From contig NW_013655336.1 in NCBI RefSeq assembly GCF_000499385.1, forward strand, positions 109,367-173,366: a stretch of DNA of 64,000 nt, read 5' to 3'. Below the pieces are notes generated by a model that was not told the DNA's origin, ran no database searches, and saw only the letters and a program-made list of their open reading frames with translations. Shown in pieces: positions 9,926-21,700 of this stretch. How positions within the stretch are numbered: the first letter of the stretch is position 1; every line of letters starts with the position of its first letter. Both the position numbers and the translations under genes were made by a program. The DNA comes from Eimeria necatrix (taxonomy: Eukaryota; Apicomplexa; Conoidasida; Eucoccidiorida; Eimeriidae).

Positions 9926-12486
9926 CTATGATAGTTCTGTCTTCTTTTCAGCTATTGGTGGTACTGCTGCTACCTCTTTCTTTAGCTTGCGCTTGCGAGC
10001 TAGGGGCTCTTCGAACTCCTCGGGTGCAGCCACATACGGCGAAAAGTGTGGGGAGCCTCTCTCCTGCCCTTGATCCCGTAGCCTTCCCCAATAGAGGGCA
10101 ATGCATGTGCGGCCGTATTTACGGCTCCTGAGGCCCTCGAGCTCCATTGGAGCCCCAGGAAACCCGATCTGCACACACAGAGGTTGCTTCGACGAACAAG
10201 AGTTGTGCTTCCATCATCTCATGGCGTTTGGGAGAAATACACAGCCATTATGCAGACCATACAGTGGGGGACACGCCAAGTGTGCCCATATAGTTGTGTC
10301 TACGCTTATTTCTCGGCTTCGGTCTATGTGCACTATCTCATATTCCTCCCCAAGCTTTGATGAGCGCTTCGAGGCCCCAAGGAAGGGCTGAATGAGTGAG
10401 CCGCTAGACCTTACCTTCAAAGGGAGATTTCCCATTTCCTTCGGGTACTCCACAACCAAGATGCCACCAGGGCGCAGCAGACCAGAAAAAAGCAGCTTCT
10501 TCAGAGACAACAAACACGCAGTGAAAGGGCAGGTCGTTGAACGTAAATACACAAAGAGAAGGAATAGGGATAGCAAGATGCAAAAACACACACGTATGGA
10601 GGGGACCTTTTGGGGACACAAAAGACGATACAGGATGAGCAGTCTGCCAGACCAGGATTTCAGGCAACACCAATCGCACCTTAATTCAATAACTACAATT
10701 ACGAAATGCAAGGAGAACAGCAGGCCATATAGGAAGGGCAAAAGCGACAGCAGTGGCCATAGGACAGATGATGTGGCCCAGCACCGGAAAAAAAGCAGCA
10801 TGAAAGCTGGAGCGGCATAAGAACACCAAAGTCAGAAGAAATTCACCTTCAGGAGGTCTGCATAGATCACTTCCGTGTAGGGGGGGCACAAAAATATTAA
10901 GTCAAACGGTGCTGCGTCAGAGCTCCCGCTGCCACTATCGCTGCTGGTGTCAGGCCCCCCGAGGAAACGACGGGGGGAAAGTAGCAGCTCAAAGACACAC
11001 AGCCGCAGTACGCGGCTCTCTGTACATCCTAGATGCCGCAGGTTAACCGCTGCTGCCTAGGACGCAATCACAGCAGGCGCAGCAGCGCAGAAGGCGATAG
11101 CAGCAGCAGCAGTTAATCGTTAAGTGCGAAGAAAGATGAATCCACGATCCAAATCCAATAATGACCATGCTTGAAGTTTTCAATTCAGAATTTGAACTTG
11201 AGAATTCGCATTCAGCTCACCTCGCAACAATCAAGAGACCTGTCGACAAGAACAGCTTGCTGCGCCCCCCGAGAAAGGCTCTCAATGGCGAGCGCACCGC
11301 TGCCGCAGAAGAGATCCAACACCCTAAACGATAGCCAACAGACACAGGGACACACAGAGACACAAACTGGAGCGGAGGAAAAGGCTATAGCAACAGCGGC
11401 GGTACTGGCAGCAGTAGCTCTTGCCAATGCTGCGTTGCTCGCAGTGCGTACGGCAGAAGAAGAAAGGAGTTTGATACAGCGAAAAGGCATGTGGGCGCCG
11501 AAGATAGGGCATTTGCAGCAGGAGGAAAGTAGTGAAACTAGTCTGGGACAAGAATGACTGGAGTTTACCTAAGGTTGGAGCAGGCAAAAATTCCTAAGCT
11601 CTGGAGCATAGAGAAGACGGCTTCACGCACCTGAAGGGCACAGCAAAAAGCAAACGCAGAGAGCAAACACCGAGATAGATGGAGAAAGCAAAGACAAGCA
11701 CGCAACAAGGACATACGGCGATGAAGATCAGACGCAGAGAAAACTGAATCACACGGCAAACACAGAGAGCCCGAAAGATAAGCTCATGACGCTGAGAGGC
11801 AGACAAGAAGGCGCAAGGCAAGCATCCTACAAAAAAGGAACAAGCTAAGGATGGAAACACAAACGGGCACTAATTTAAGGCGGCGCTTAGGTGTGGATGA
11901 AATCACACATTCCCAATCCCCGCAAGTCTGCACAAACAGTAGCAGCTCAAGAGGCATCACGAAGGGCAAACGTGTAGCAGGACAGCAGAATAAACAGAAG
12001 AGGAGGAAGCAGGAGCTAGAACAGCATTGGCGCAAACCGTGGCACCGGGGTAATCGCTGCCGCACCGGCGAAAATACGCCTCTGGCAGGGAAGGTGCACA
12101 ACAAGCGGCAGATGCCCTAGCTGCTGCTACAGCAACGAGAGAGAAAAGGCAGACACAGCAGCAAAGACAAAACCCACCTGAGCCATCATGGGCCTGGTGG
12201 TGTCTGTACGCGGCATCAGCAGGCGCCGTCTAGCCAGCGTGCCCCCCGTAACTCTCAGCCGGCCAAAACCTCTTTCCGGCAGTGGTAAGGAGGGCAAAGA
12301 AGCGTAAAAGCTCCCAGCGCCCTCCGTCGCTGCCATTGCTGCTGCTGCTGCCCTTGTAGTGGCATCTCCCGCGCTCCATTCTCTTGCTGCAGCTGCTGCG
12401 GAGGCAGCAACCGCAGCAGCGCCCGACAGCGTAGTGTGCTGCGTGGCAAGCAGATCCGCAAGGCCTGAAGCACAGCGAAGCCACAA
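9926..12486 (-). CDS. RsmD-type 16S rRNA (guanine-N2) methyltransferase, multi-exon, probably organellar
   Basis: Exons, with phases checked for the first five: 12486-12178, 11630-11569, 11323-11221, 11056-10847, 10498 to about 10340, and a last exon ending at 9926. The protein runs LRVTGGTLARRRLLMPRTD, then VREAVFSMLQSLG, then VLDLFCGSGALAIESLSRGA (SAM motif I), NLRHLGCTESRVLRL, FDLIFLCPPYTEVIYADLL (motif IV), LLRPGGILVVEYPKE and a final RSRKYGRTCIALYWG. This is the full order of bacterial RsmD, including the C-terminal 'R.YG.T' strand. Motif IV reads CPPY where RsmD has D/N-PPY. The first ~75 residues are Ala-rich with scattered Arg and few acids, compatible with mitochondrial or apicoplast import (inference). 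The last intron boundaries are not certain. Confidence 0.85.
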
Positions 12487-12923
12487 AAAGCGGCTTTAGT
12501 GGGTCAGTCAAGCTCCTAGCTGCTTCTCATTTGTATCTGTTCCCTTCACTGTATCACCATTCACCTTTGTCACTATGCAGCTACCAGATCCTGTTCTTGC
12601 ATGTCTCCATTGTCCACTTGTCTTAGTCTCTCGTCACTCCTTGTGCACACTTTTGCATGCATCTGTCTCTCTCCCTATCATTTTCTCTGTCTGACTTCCC
12701 CATCCATTTAACAACGCGCTGTCGGGTTCTCTTTCCACTTCTATCTTAATTTCTCCTTCTTGCTCCTTCTATATTGCTATATTCGTTTGCATCTTCTTTG
12801 CGCATGTTTCTCCCCCTGCTGCCTCTTCTCGTGTTGCAGAGGTTGCATTTTGTGAGTCCTCATCATGCCTTTTTCTGCACTTGCTGTTGTTGCTGCTACC
12901 GCGACTGCTGCCGCCACTGCCAT
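12487..12923. other. Pyrimidine-rich intergenic stretch
   Basis: T/C-rich on the plus strand with no supported gene. It is the probable 5' side of the RsmD-like gene. Confidence 0.4.
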
Positions 12924-13503
12924 TCATGTTGCTTCTGGTGTCACTGTAGGAAGCATGATCTTACTGCGCGATATTCTCTGCCTCCCTCGCCTCTTTTTGG
13001 GCTTAAACTTCAGCGGCCGCCGTACTTCTAGAGCTTCCTCAGGCAGAGGACCCCACTTGCTGCTGTAGTCATGACAGCTGTTGGTGGTGCTGGCGCCATT
13101 GCTGAGGGTGCTGTGGCTGGTGCTGCTGGTGGTGTGATCCGTAGCGTCGAGCAACGCATCAGATACACAGCGAAGGCCTGGTCGGAGACGCGGCTGCTGA
13201 TGCAATGAACCTGGCAGACGGGTGTGGAAGCGAGAAGAATTCTTTTTCAAAGACACGACTGCTGCAGCTATTGCATCCGCCTTTGTATATGGCTGGCGGA
13301 CTAAGCTCAAGTTCAGCACGCACCGTGTCGTTAACCAACTGCATGATATCTGGAGTCTGCGGCAGCTTTTGTCGCAGATGCAGCTGCTTGTGTTGCTGCT
13401 GCTGCCGTTGTGTCTGAAGCTGCGAAACACCAACCCTTTCGCTGCGCATTGCCACGGTGCTTGCAGCGTTTCTACTAGCAGCAGCAGAAGCAGGAGAAGC
13501 CAA
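12924..13503 (-). CDS. Possible small minus-strand gene, unrecognised
   Basis: Two stretches read like protein on the minus strand. One, from about 13503, gives an Ala/Ser N-terminus, a poly-Gln run and LPQTPDIMQLVNDTVRAELE. The other, ending at 12924, gives WGPLPEEALEVRRPLKFKPK followed by a strongly basic tail (KKRRGRQRISRSK). They are in different frames and would need an intron around 13160-13200. The basic tail would suit a nucleic-acid-binding or ribosomal protein, but I recognise no family. The plus strand is also partly open here, so the call is weak. Confidence 0.3.
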
Positions 13504-14165
13504 TGCTGCAGCACCATCGCCTCTTGCTGGTCAGGGACGTCAACCCGTGGGCCGCGGCCGCCTGCCGTGACTGCTGCTGTGGCTGGCACCAGCGACTTCG
13601 AGGCCCTATTTGTGGAACATCATTCCGCCAGGTGGACGGTAAACACGCTTCAAAATTGTGTAAAAATTGCTCCCTGGTAATAAAATAGATAAAGACAAGC
13701 ACTCTGACATCGGGGGCCCACGAACAAAGAAAGAAACGATGGGCCTTGGAAGCCCTTCACTTAGGCCCCCTTGTAGGCTCGGCTGTGCTGCAGGCAGCTA
13801 ACCGCCAATTCGCTTGATAGCAGTTGACCGCAGCTCGAATTCTTATGATGTACACAGTTAATCTGCTGCTTCATTTGTTTAGTTTTTATCTAATACTAGT
13901 TTGAGACACTCCGAACCAGCAGTGGATGCTACACACTGAGCTGGCGTGGCATCGACGAAGTGCGCAGAGCGTGGCCTCGACGGATCGTGCAGAGCAGCTA
14001 AGACAGGGCGGCATCACCGCACACATACACTGCAGAGTCTAGCGAAGACGAAGTTGAACAACTGCGGAAATCATCACTGGCAACCAGCAGCGGCTACCAG
14101 GAAGTCCGGACGAGCACCGCGCTCAAGAGGAGCAGCAGCACTCGAAGCAGCAGGACCGTCTGCAT
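13504..14165. other. Intergenic, no gene seen
   Basis: No supported gene. The stretch 13.68-13.93 kb is CAG-free and AT-rich, and the rest carries scattered CAG units. Confidence 0.4.
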
Positions 14166-15308
14166 TTGCCTATGCCACTGCAACGCGCTGCATCAGCAGC
14201 TGCTGCAGCAGCATGCGGCCGCAGCATCGGTTCTTTTGCTGCTTTCCATAATGGAGGCATCATTGGTTGTTCTCCCGTTGGCAGGATGCTCCAGCAGCAG
14301 CACCGGGTGTTCAGTAGCACTGTCAGAGGCCGGTTTGGCCGTGAGAGCAGCAGGGGCAGGTTGAAAGCCATCTTCAGCTCCATTGCAGGGGCTGCTGTGG
14401 GGATGTTCGCTGGTTGGAAGGCGCATGCAATGTCGGCAGCAGCAGACGAAGGCTTCACCGGCGCAGCAGCAGTAGTGCGCCTCTGCCCCGCAGCTGCTTA
14501 TACGCCCGACAAGAGCAGCAGTAGAGAAACACCTGACGGCCGTGTGCAAATATTTAAGCCACCTCAGGTCCAAGGTAAACACGAGAATGCGTATGTTCCT
14601 TCCGTGTGCTTGCCGCTACTGGACCTGCTGGTGCCGTTCTTGCTGCTGCTGCACGTTGTTGGCACTTACATTTTGTGTGCTCTCTTGTGCTGGTGTGGAT
14701 GTTGCCGCAGCCTGGCAAGAATTCGTCGGATCGCGGGACGGCTTTATATCATTGCAAATCCTCGCGCAGCCTCCAGCAGACCAGAGGACTGCTGCCGCTG
14801 CTGCAGCGGCAGTCCCCGCTGCAGCGCAGCTCGGCGACCAACTGGGAACTATCCTTCTAATCGAGAGGTAAGCTCTTGCCCTTCGCATCGCTATTGCCGG
14901 TGCATTAGTCGCTGTACAGAGGGTAGGTCCTCACATTGTCTCGGTTGCTGACGATACCTGTCTAGTGCACGTGCCCGCCGATTTATTTTGCGGTTCAGTT
15001 TGTGTACTATTTTCAAAAACATGGGGAAAGCCTTTTTCGTTCCTGCCCTCAGGTGGAAAAGCCAAGCTGCCCTGCAGGCGGCGGAGACAGAAGCCCACAA
15101 CCGCGTGGCACGGCTGCGTATGCAGCAGCTTGACCAGCAGAACCTACAGGAACAGCTGCCCAAGAAGCAGCAGACCGAGCAGCAGCAGCGAGAAAATTCC
15201 GAGCAGCAACAGCAGCTGCAGATGCTTGCCGATGCCTTAACCTGGCCCGCCCGCGCCTATACGATGGACTCCAGGGCTGCGACGCCGCTGTGGCTGGCCC
15301 TGCGCTAA
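14166..15308 (+). CDS. Unrecognised three-exon protein with N-terminal transit-like region and glycine-zipper helix
   Basis: The exons 14166-14574, 14711-14867 and 15053-15308 join in phase (1, then 2) with GTAAAC and GTAAGC donors. The N-terminus is Ala/Arg/Ser-rich without acids (mitochondrial style). A small-residue hydrophobic segment follows, IFSSIAGAAVGMFAGWKAHAM (about residues 74-93), typical of a glycine-zipper membrane helix. Exon 2 gives a conserved-looking block, AWQEFVGSRDGFISLQILAQ. Exon 3 is a long Gln-rich coiled-coil type helix (residues ~190-255) and ends TWPARAYTMDSRAATPLW. I do not recognise the family. The layout suggests a mitochondrial membrane protein with a soluble coiled coil, which is inference. 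The earlier in-frame Met at 14166 was taken as start; a later Met at about 14286 is possible. Confidence 0.55.
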
Positions 15309-15385
15309 TTTGTCTTGCGAAATCGCCAACTGGCTAGCTAGCCAGCTACAAGGCGGTTGCAGGACTAGTTAACGCGTCCCAGAAA

Positions 15386-15422
15386 GCTAGCTGCATAGCT
15401 AGCGAGCTAGCTAGCTAGCTAC
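15386..15422. repeat. GCTA/GCTAGC simple repeat
   Basis: Repeated GCTAGC units, partly self-complementary, between the three-exon gene (+) and the end of the zeta-COP gene (-). More TAGC units lie at 15333-15346. Confidence 0.8.
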
Positions 15423-17862
15423 TTTGCACCCTAGGTGGGGTGAGCTGAGGCTTCAAGAAGCCCCGCTTAGGAGACTTTTTATGATGCTGTCTTTTGCTTG
15501 GCTTATGGCCTGCGCAGGATGCGGAAAAGACACTGACTTTTATGTTTACACACACCCACAGCTGAGAACCCGCGATTTGACGTGTACCGCAGACACGGCT
15601 TGCCGAGGCAAGTGCAAGCTTGAAGGGTTTTAGAGCTGAAATGGCAGCTGCACAGACAAAACTACGCGGATACGGAAAGACAGAGAGAGGTAAATGAACC
15701 GAGCAAGCTGAAGGGTATGGCAATGCAAGTAGATGGGAAGGCTGCACAGGCAACGATGCTACGAGACACTCCCACAATGAAAATGCGAGACACATCCAGG
15801 CAGAGTGAGAGCAGTGCGCACGTTAACAGCGACTGATAGACATAGGGCCACTCAGGAAGAATACGCAGCTGGAAAGGACTCAAAATCCAAATACGCAGTA
15901 CAAATGTTGAAACTAGTTTGGAGAAACTAAACGGGCATGTGGGGCACACGAAGCGCGAGGCAAGTTAGCGATATGCGGGGAGCTCGATTGCAGACCCAAC
16001 AAAAACACGGGCATAAACCCACGGAAAGGCTGGAAGAAAGGAGACCAAAACAACGGAACAGTGGAACAGTATAAGCATGGCAGAGAGCAACCGCAGGGCC
16101 GTGGCAGCGTACTTGGTTGAGGGAGGCTGTTGTTTCTTGAGTACCTTGACCATCTCCCTGCATGTTTATTCGGGCCAAGATAGCTGAAGGGTTTGTCTCC
16201 AGCAATAGCCTGCAGAAGTGCAAAAGCCAAAGCTATGTTGTAACCACGCCTACGGCAGGCTGATACCACTGCAGCATCTGTTGCTGCTGCTGCCGCTGTT
16301 TTTGCTGCTCGTGCGACAAGCAGTTGCGGACCACAACGGTCAATGAGAGTATAAGAACAAACGAACATGCGAAAACCAAAAGCACAATTACAGCGAACGC
16401 AGTCGGTGGCAGGTAACAGCACGACTCCGCAGCGTAAATGCAAAGCAACAGAGCAGAAGACGACGCAGCAGCCACAAAGACCAGTGATCGTGCGGCGGCA
16501 AACAAATTCGAAGAAACAGCGGAGGAACTGGTGAAACAAATGAAGCCACAAACTGTGAAAGCAGAGAGCAACGGCAGCGCACTGGCAGGTCCACAAACAT
16601 CGGCGACAGAAAAGCGGAGGCAAATAAAGAAACTGAAGAAAACAAGGAGAGAGAAACAAACAAGTGGTGACCGAACCGAACACACAGTTGCAAAGTGGAA
16701 ACAAACGAACACTGCAAACAAACTACAGCGTCATGAAAGGCACAGGAAGGCGACAACAAAAGGCAAGCAGGTGTTTGCAGCCAGCGACAGCAAGAGAAAC
16801 ACCCTTAAATCCTACAGTGCACATGGGGGGGCCAAAATGACGGGAGATGCAAAACCTTCGGTCCTGCATACCCCTGATCTGCGGTCTCATCCATTGCCAA
16901 CAACACAGAGTCCATGTTCTCCAGCAGCGCCTGCCGGGTCACCGTACCACTGCAGCATCAGCAGCGGCAACAGAAAGCGGCCAAAATGCCTGTTACCGCA
17001 GGGGGGCTGCAATGACGACTAGCACACAGGAACAGCTACTGCTGCTGCGAGCCGCCACCCGTTCCACCACCAGAACCGTAAGACCCAACGAGGGCAGCAG
17101 ACGTAGCTACAGCACAAGATAAGTCCGTCACGTACTTGCAGATCGAGCTTAAGACAGATCTGAGGGCCTCTACTACTTCAAGCAGCAGCAGCTCGTTGGC
17201 AGAGGACTCGGGAGAAACGGCGAAAATTGACACGTCCCCTACATCCAGGCCCACAGCTATCTCCCCCTCTACCTGTAGCGCCTCAGCTGTGCAGCATAGC
17301 AGCAGCAGCAGCACAGGAAGCAAGAAAAGCATGCGATAAAAACAATGGGCTCAGAAGCCCCAGATTACATGTGAAGGCCAGTAGGGAACCAGACGCCAAA
17401 CGATCCCAAAAAAGGCAGGCAACGAATCCCACGGAAAAACGCTAAGAACAGCAATACGAAGAAAAGCGCCATGGGAATAAAGATAGAAGCATTGCAGCAG
17501 CAGCAAGAGTGGCAACAGCCGAATCAGTAAGCACCGCCATGAAATCGCACGCATGAGTGGCCGCAGATGTAGCCTTGGTGCAGCAGCAGCAGCAGCGCAG
17601 CAGCGGTCATCTGCGGAACAGCAACGAAAGCCTTCGCCACAGAAGCCACAGTAGCAGCAAAAGGGATCGTACCATCTGTTCTGCCCCTGATATTCATGAG
17701 ACCCTGGTGAAGGAGACCTTCAAATTTCCGTTGGCTGTCGAAGTCTCTGTAAGGGCATGGAGGGCCCAAAGAAGGAGGAGCCCTTGTGGGATACTGAGCG
17801 CAGATGCGCTCCCCATTGGAGTCAAGGATGCAGATACACGTCAGCCGCAGTGGAGTATCCAT
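15415..17862 (-). CDS. Coatomer subunit zeta (zeta-COP)
   Basis: Five exons join in phase: 17862-17673, 17268-17136, 16949-16872, 16209-16145 and 15647-15415. The protein starts MDTPLRLTCICILDSNGERI, the longin-type strand of zeta-COP and AP sigma chains. It continues RKFEGLLHQG, EGEIAVGLDVGDVSIFAVS, ANELLLLEVVEALRSVLSS, ALLENMDSVLLAMDETADQG and LLLETNPSAILARINMQGD. The ALLENM...DE..D.G...LE order is diagnostic for zeta-COP over AP sigma. It is the small chain of the COPI F-subcomplex, acting in Golgi-to-ER and intra-Golgi traffic. The last exon (AAISALKPFKLALASAS, then a basic tail) matches poorly to the family end and is the least certain part. Confidence 0.88.
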
Positions 17863-18769
17863 CGTGCCGTTTCTGCTGCAGTTTCTGCTCCTGCAACTAA
17901 TTCTGCCCTCGCTGTTCCCACTTTAAAGATTCTGACACAGCGTCTGCGCAGTTGCAGCTTCGCTGGATCGACGCTGGAGGCCAACAACTCAATAGAGCAA
18001 ACCCAAGACGCAGCGCCGTTGTCTCCTGTCTGCTGTCGTCCCCGCCCGATGATGCTGCAGCAGCGACGGCCCCCTCTAGCTATGCCCTATTTTCGCTGCC
18101 CCTGCTGATGCTTAGAACTGAGCGGCAGCGCTATGCAGCGTACTTCCGCTGCTCCGAAGGAATGTGCTTTAGTAGGGCCAGTAATGGCGGCCGCTGTTGT
18201 GGTGGCCCCGAGCAGCTCTCCTCGCCCGTCTAAGCCTGATATTGGAGTCAAAACTTCTGCCCTAAGCTGAGGCTCTTGTCTTTAACGAGAGGAACGCTGC
18301 AGTAGCATGCAGCAAGCAGCACGCAACAGCAGTACACGTGCGGGATGGGCCACTGGAGTGCATGTGCACTGCCAGAGAAACTGCCGAAATGATATGCTCT
18401 TTAAAGCTGAAATGCAACTAGAGGTGGATTTAGTTGGGCAGCGACCAGGTGACTGTGGCTTCTGCAGCCGACTTAGGAGGCGGCACGCAGGACAGACTCT
18501 CCCACTACGGCTGCTGCAGCAGCAGCCTACATTCGCAGCAGCCGGATGCAATCACTTTTAATGGTGTATCTCCAAAGCTTGAGACCAAGACCTTTTGACA
18601 TTTTATTCTTGCAATTTTCTGCGACGGTTCCAGCTACCGCAGCAGGAGCAGAAACCGCAACAGGAGCAGCAACCGCAGCAGGAGCAGCAGAAGCCGAGAG
18701 CGGGATACCGCGGCAGGGGCGCCAGTACGGAGAGGGGACTGCTAATCTGACAGTCCTGTACAAATATTT
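17863..18769 (+). other. Divergent intergenic stretch with open coding-like pieces
   Basis: Lies between the start of zeta-COP (-) and the first certain exon of the SelD fusion (+). Two plus-strand stretches look codon-like: 17945-18233 (contains LRWIDAGGQQLNRANPRRSA and ERQRYAAYFRCSEGMCF) and 18355-18561 (RNDMLFKAEMQLEVDLVGQ, then a CxxC pair). They could be 5' exons of the fusion or a small separate gene. I recognise no family in them. Confidence 0.3.
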
Positions 18770-21700
18770 GTGTTGCCTTTGGCTGTCCAGACTGCGGAAG
18801 TTTTTACAGCCTCTCCGGAAGACATCCGCTTCCCCCCCGCAGCAACAGGAGGACAAGGACCGGTAGCAGCAGCGGCAGGCGTAGAAATACTGGGGAAATC
18901 AACCGCTAAAGTAGCAGCTGGAACATTAAAAACCGCAGCAACGAAAGGAGCAACAGTAACAATGGGACGAGGAGGCGCAGGCGCACTGCAACGACAGGTC
19001 GTGCTCGTGGGGGCGGGCCAAGCGCATTTGGATGTGCTGCGCTTGTGGGGCCTACGTAAGCAGCGGGAGGCAACGGCGGACAAGACAACACCATGCAGCT
19101 CTGCTGCTGGTGCCGCCTCCACAGACAAAACAGCAGCTGTAGTTCTGCGCTCTATACTCGGCAAGGACGCTGCTGTTGCCGCAGATGAGGAATGCAGCAA
19201 CAACAGCGGCTGCATCAACAACCTGCCCGTCTCTTCTGTCTCTTTACTGCTTGTCACGGAGACCACGGAAGTCCTATATAGTGCCATGGTACCTGGTGAG
19301 TCTTGCTGGTGCTCCTGCTAGTGCTGTCGTTGTTTTCAAACCTTCTAGATATCCAGAGTGGTCTTGTTTATGCCACCTAGGTGGGGCTCCTACGCAATGT
19401 CAAAGAGGCAGCGGCGGTTACGGATGTGTTTGTATGGTGGAAGTGTCGTAGATACCTTCATCCATGTGGTTGGCCCTTGGTCTGTTATTTCCGTCTCTAG
19501 TCATTGTAACCCATCTCTTTAGGTGTGTTGGCACCTCCTTGTCTCAGATTTCTGTCTGGAGTCACCATGGATGAGCTTTTTTAAATGTGTCAGTAGCCTT
19601 TTGTCTCTTGTATTGTCTCTGTGATGTGCTCCTTCCTATCGCTCTGTCCACATCATTTATGTGCTGCCGGCGCCTCCGTGTGTCTCTGCGCTGTTCTTAC
19701 TTGCCTTCCCTATTTTCCTGAGCGCATCCTTTGCTGCTGAGCCTGTCTGTGCGGTTAGGGGCTGCGTGCGCGCTGCGTGTTTCTACTGCTTCTGCCACTG
19801 TGTGAGCTGCTGCTGCTTTGTTTCTGCAGGCTACATAACGGGGGAGTTCAACTTGCCGGACTTGACCGTTGACTTGGCTCCTCTGTGCTCTTTCGCGGGC
19901 GCCTCCCTTATCACCGCCAGGGCTGTGGGGCTGCTGCCGCAGCAAAAGCTGCTGCTGCTTGACGGCAGTCGTCCCCCCCTAAGGTGGGCTTTGTGGTCAT
20001 GTGCCTCAGTGGCTGCCCGTGCACTCTCGGGGCTTCTGTGATTAGCTGCTCCGAAAGTTACCGAAGTGCATGCTCTCTGCATTTTTTTTGCATATTTTTC
20101 TCTTCTATGTGCTTCATTAAGCCTCCTGAGAGCCGTTTCAAGGCAGACATGAACGGAAAATGAGAACATGTGGACAGTGCTGTTGCCCGTATTTGTTGCT
20201 GCAGATTTGATGTGCTGTCGATCGACACGGGAAGCAAGCCCGAGATGTCTCTTATTCCGGGCAGCATAAGGCCGTTACTTTCACGCAGCAACACCTTTGT
20301 AAACAGAGGCAAGCTGCTGCTTTTGTTGCTGCTGTCCGCTGTTGCGGGTGGGGCGGCCTTCCCGCAGTATAGCCATTTCTACTCGTGAAATGATGGGCTT
20401 CGGCAGGAGCCGTGAAACGCAGGAATGAAGAAGCGGCCGGTGGCACCCCTGCTGCTGTGGTGGTGCAGCTGTTCTTGCTGCGGCATCAAGCCTGCGTATT
20501 TTGCGGCTGCTGCTGCTACCTGTTGCCAGAGCGGCCATTTTTCTCAATAGGTCTTCGGCTCACTGATCAGTTTTCTGAATGTTTTACTTTTTGGCTTGCT
20601 ACTGCAGGGTGTATCGACGGAGATGCATCCACCGCAGAAGCAGAGACAAGTCCCATGCCTTCGCCAACTGGAGATGATTCCCTTCGGGGGCATAAGCTGT
20701 CTCCTTGTGGCTGCCCTGCATCTGGCAGCAGCAGCAGTAGCAGCAGCAGGTACTGCTGCTGCTGTGTTTGCCCTAAACGGCCAATTCAAGGCATCGTCTC
20801 CCGCTGGCTGCTGCTACAGCAGCAGCTGCAGCAGGCCTGGCAGCAGGCTGTAGACAGCAAAAAGGCCACTGCTGGTGGGGAGTCTCAGGACACTGCAAGG
20901 AGAGACAGCAGCACCAGTACTAGTAGCAGCAAGATGGCCGACACACGGCCTGTCTTCCGCATTCTGGTGATTGGCGGGGGAGCTGTGGGTGTTGAGATGG
21001 CTCTGGCGCTGCAATATGCAGTGCAGCAGCTGCTGCAGACACTAGATAAGCACCAGCAGCAGCGCCAGAAGCAGCATTCATTTGCCTCTTACTCGCAAAA
21101 GGATGAACAGCAGAGGGAACGTTCTGTCTCTCCTCTTAAGGTGGAAGTTGTCTTAGCCACGAGTGGCCCGGAAATCCTCACAGGATACTCGAAGAGGGCT
21201 CAAGTCAGCATCTGCTTTGCTGCTGCTGCATGAGACTGCTGCCGCGTACAGAGCAGCTGTTGCGGTATTGCTGCTGCTAGCGTGACTTTGCCACTGCTGC
21301 TGTTGCCTGAGCAGCCGCTGTTTTCTTCAGAAATAATCTGTGATGTGTTGACTTAAAAGGTGCTGCTGGGGTCTGCAAGAACTCATGTTGACTGTGCTTC
21401 TTGTACTTTTTGTATAGGTTTCCCTGTGTGCGCATTTTGCCTGTATTCTTTCCTGCGGTTTCTTCGCCCTGACGTACTTTCCCTATCATATCTTTCCTGT
21501 CTTTGCAGGCGACGCTAAGGAAACTGCTGACATCCAGGGGCGTCACTGTGCACGTCAACTGTCGCGTAGAACGCCTGGAAGAGATGGCGGATGGACGTCG
21601 GGTCCTTGCTGTCTCATCGGGGACGCAGCTGGTCGAGCTTTTTGACTTTTCCTTCTGCTGCACCAGCACGAAGCCGCAGGACTGGATTCAGTGAGCTTAG

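Noticed and set aside
16233..16721. Hydrophobic minus-strand frames within 15.9-16.8 kb
   Set aside because: They lie in an intron of zeta-COP and are composed of T/C-rich sequence.
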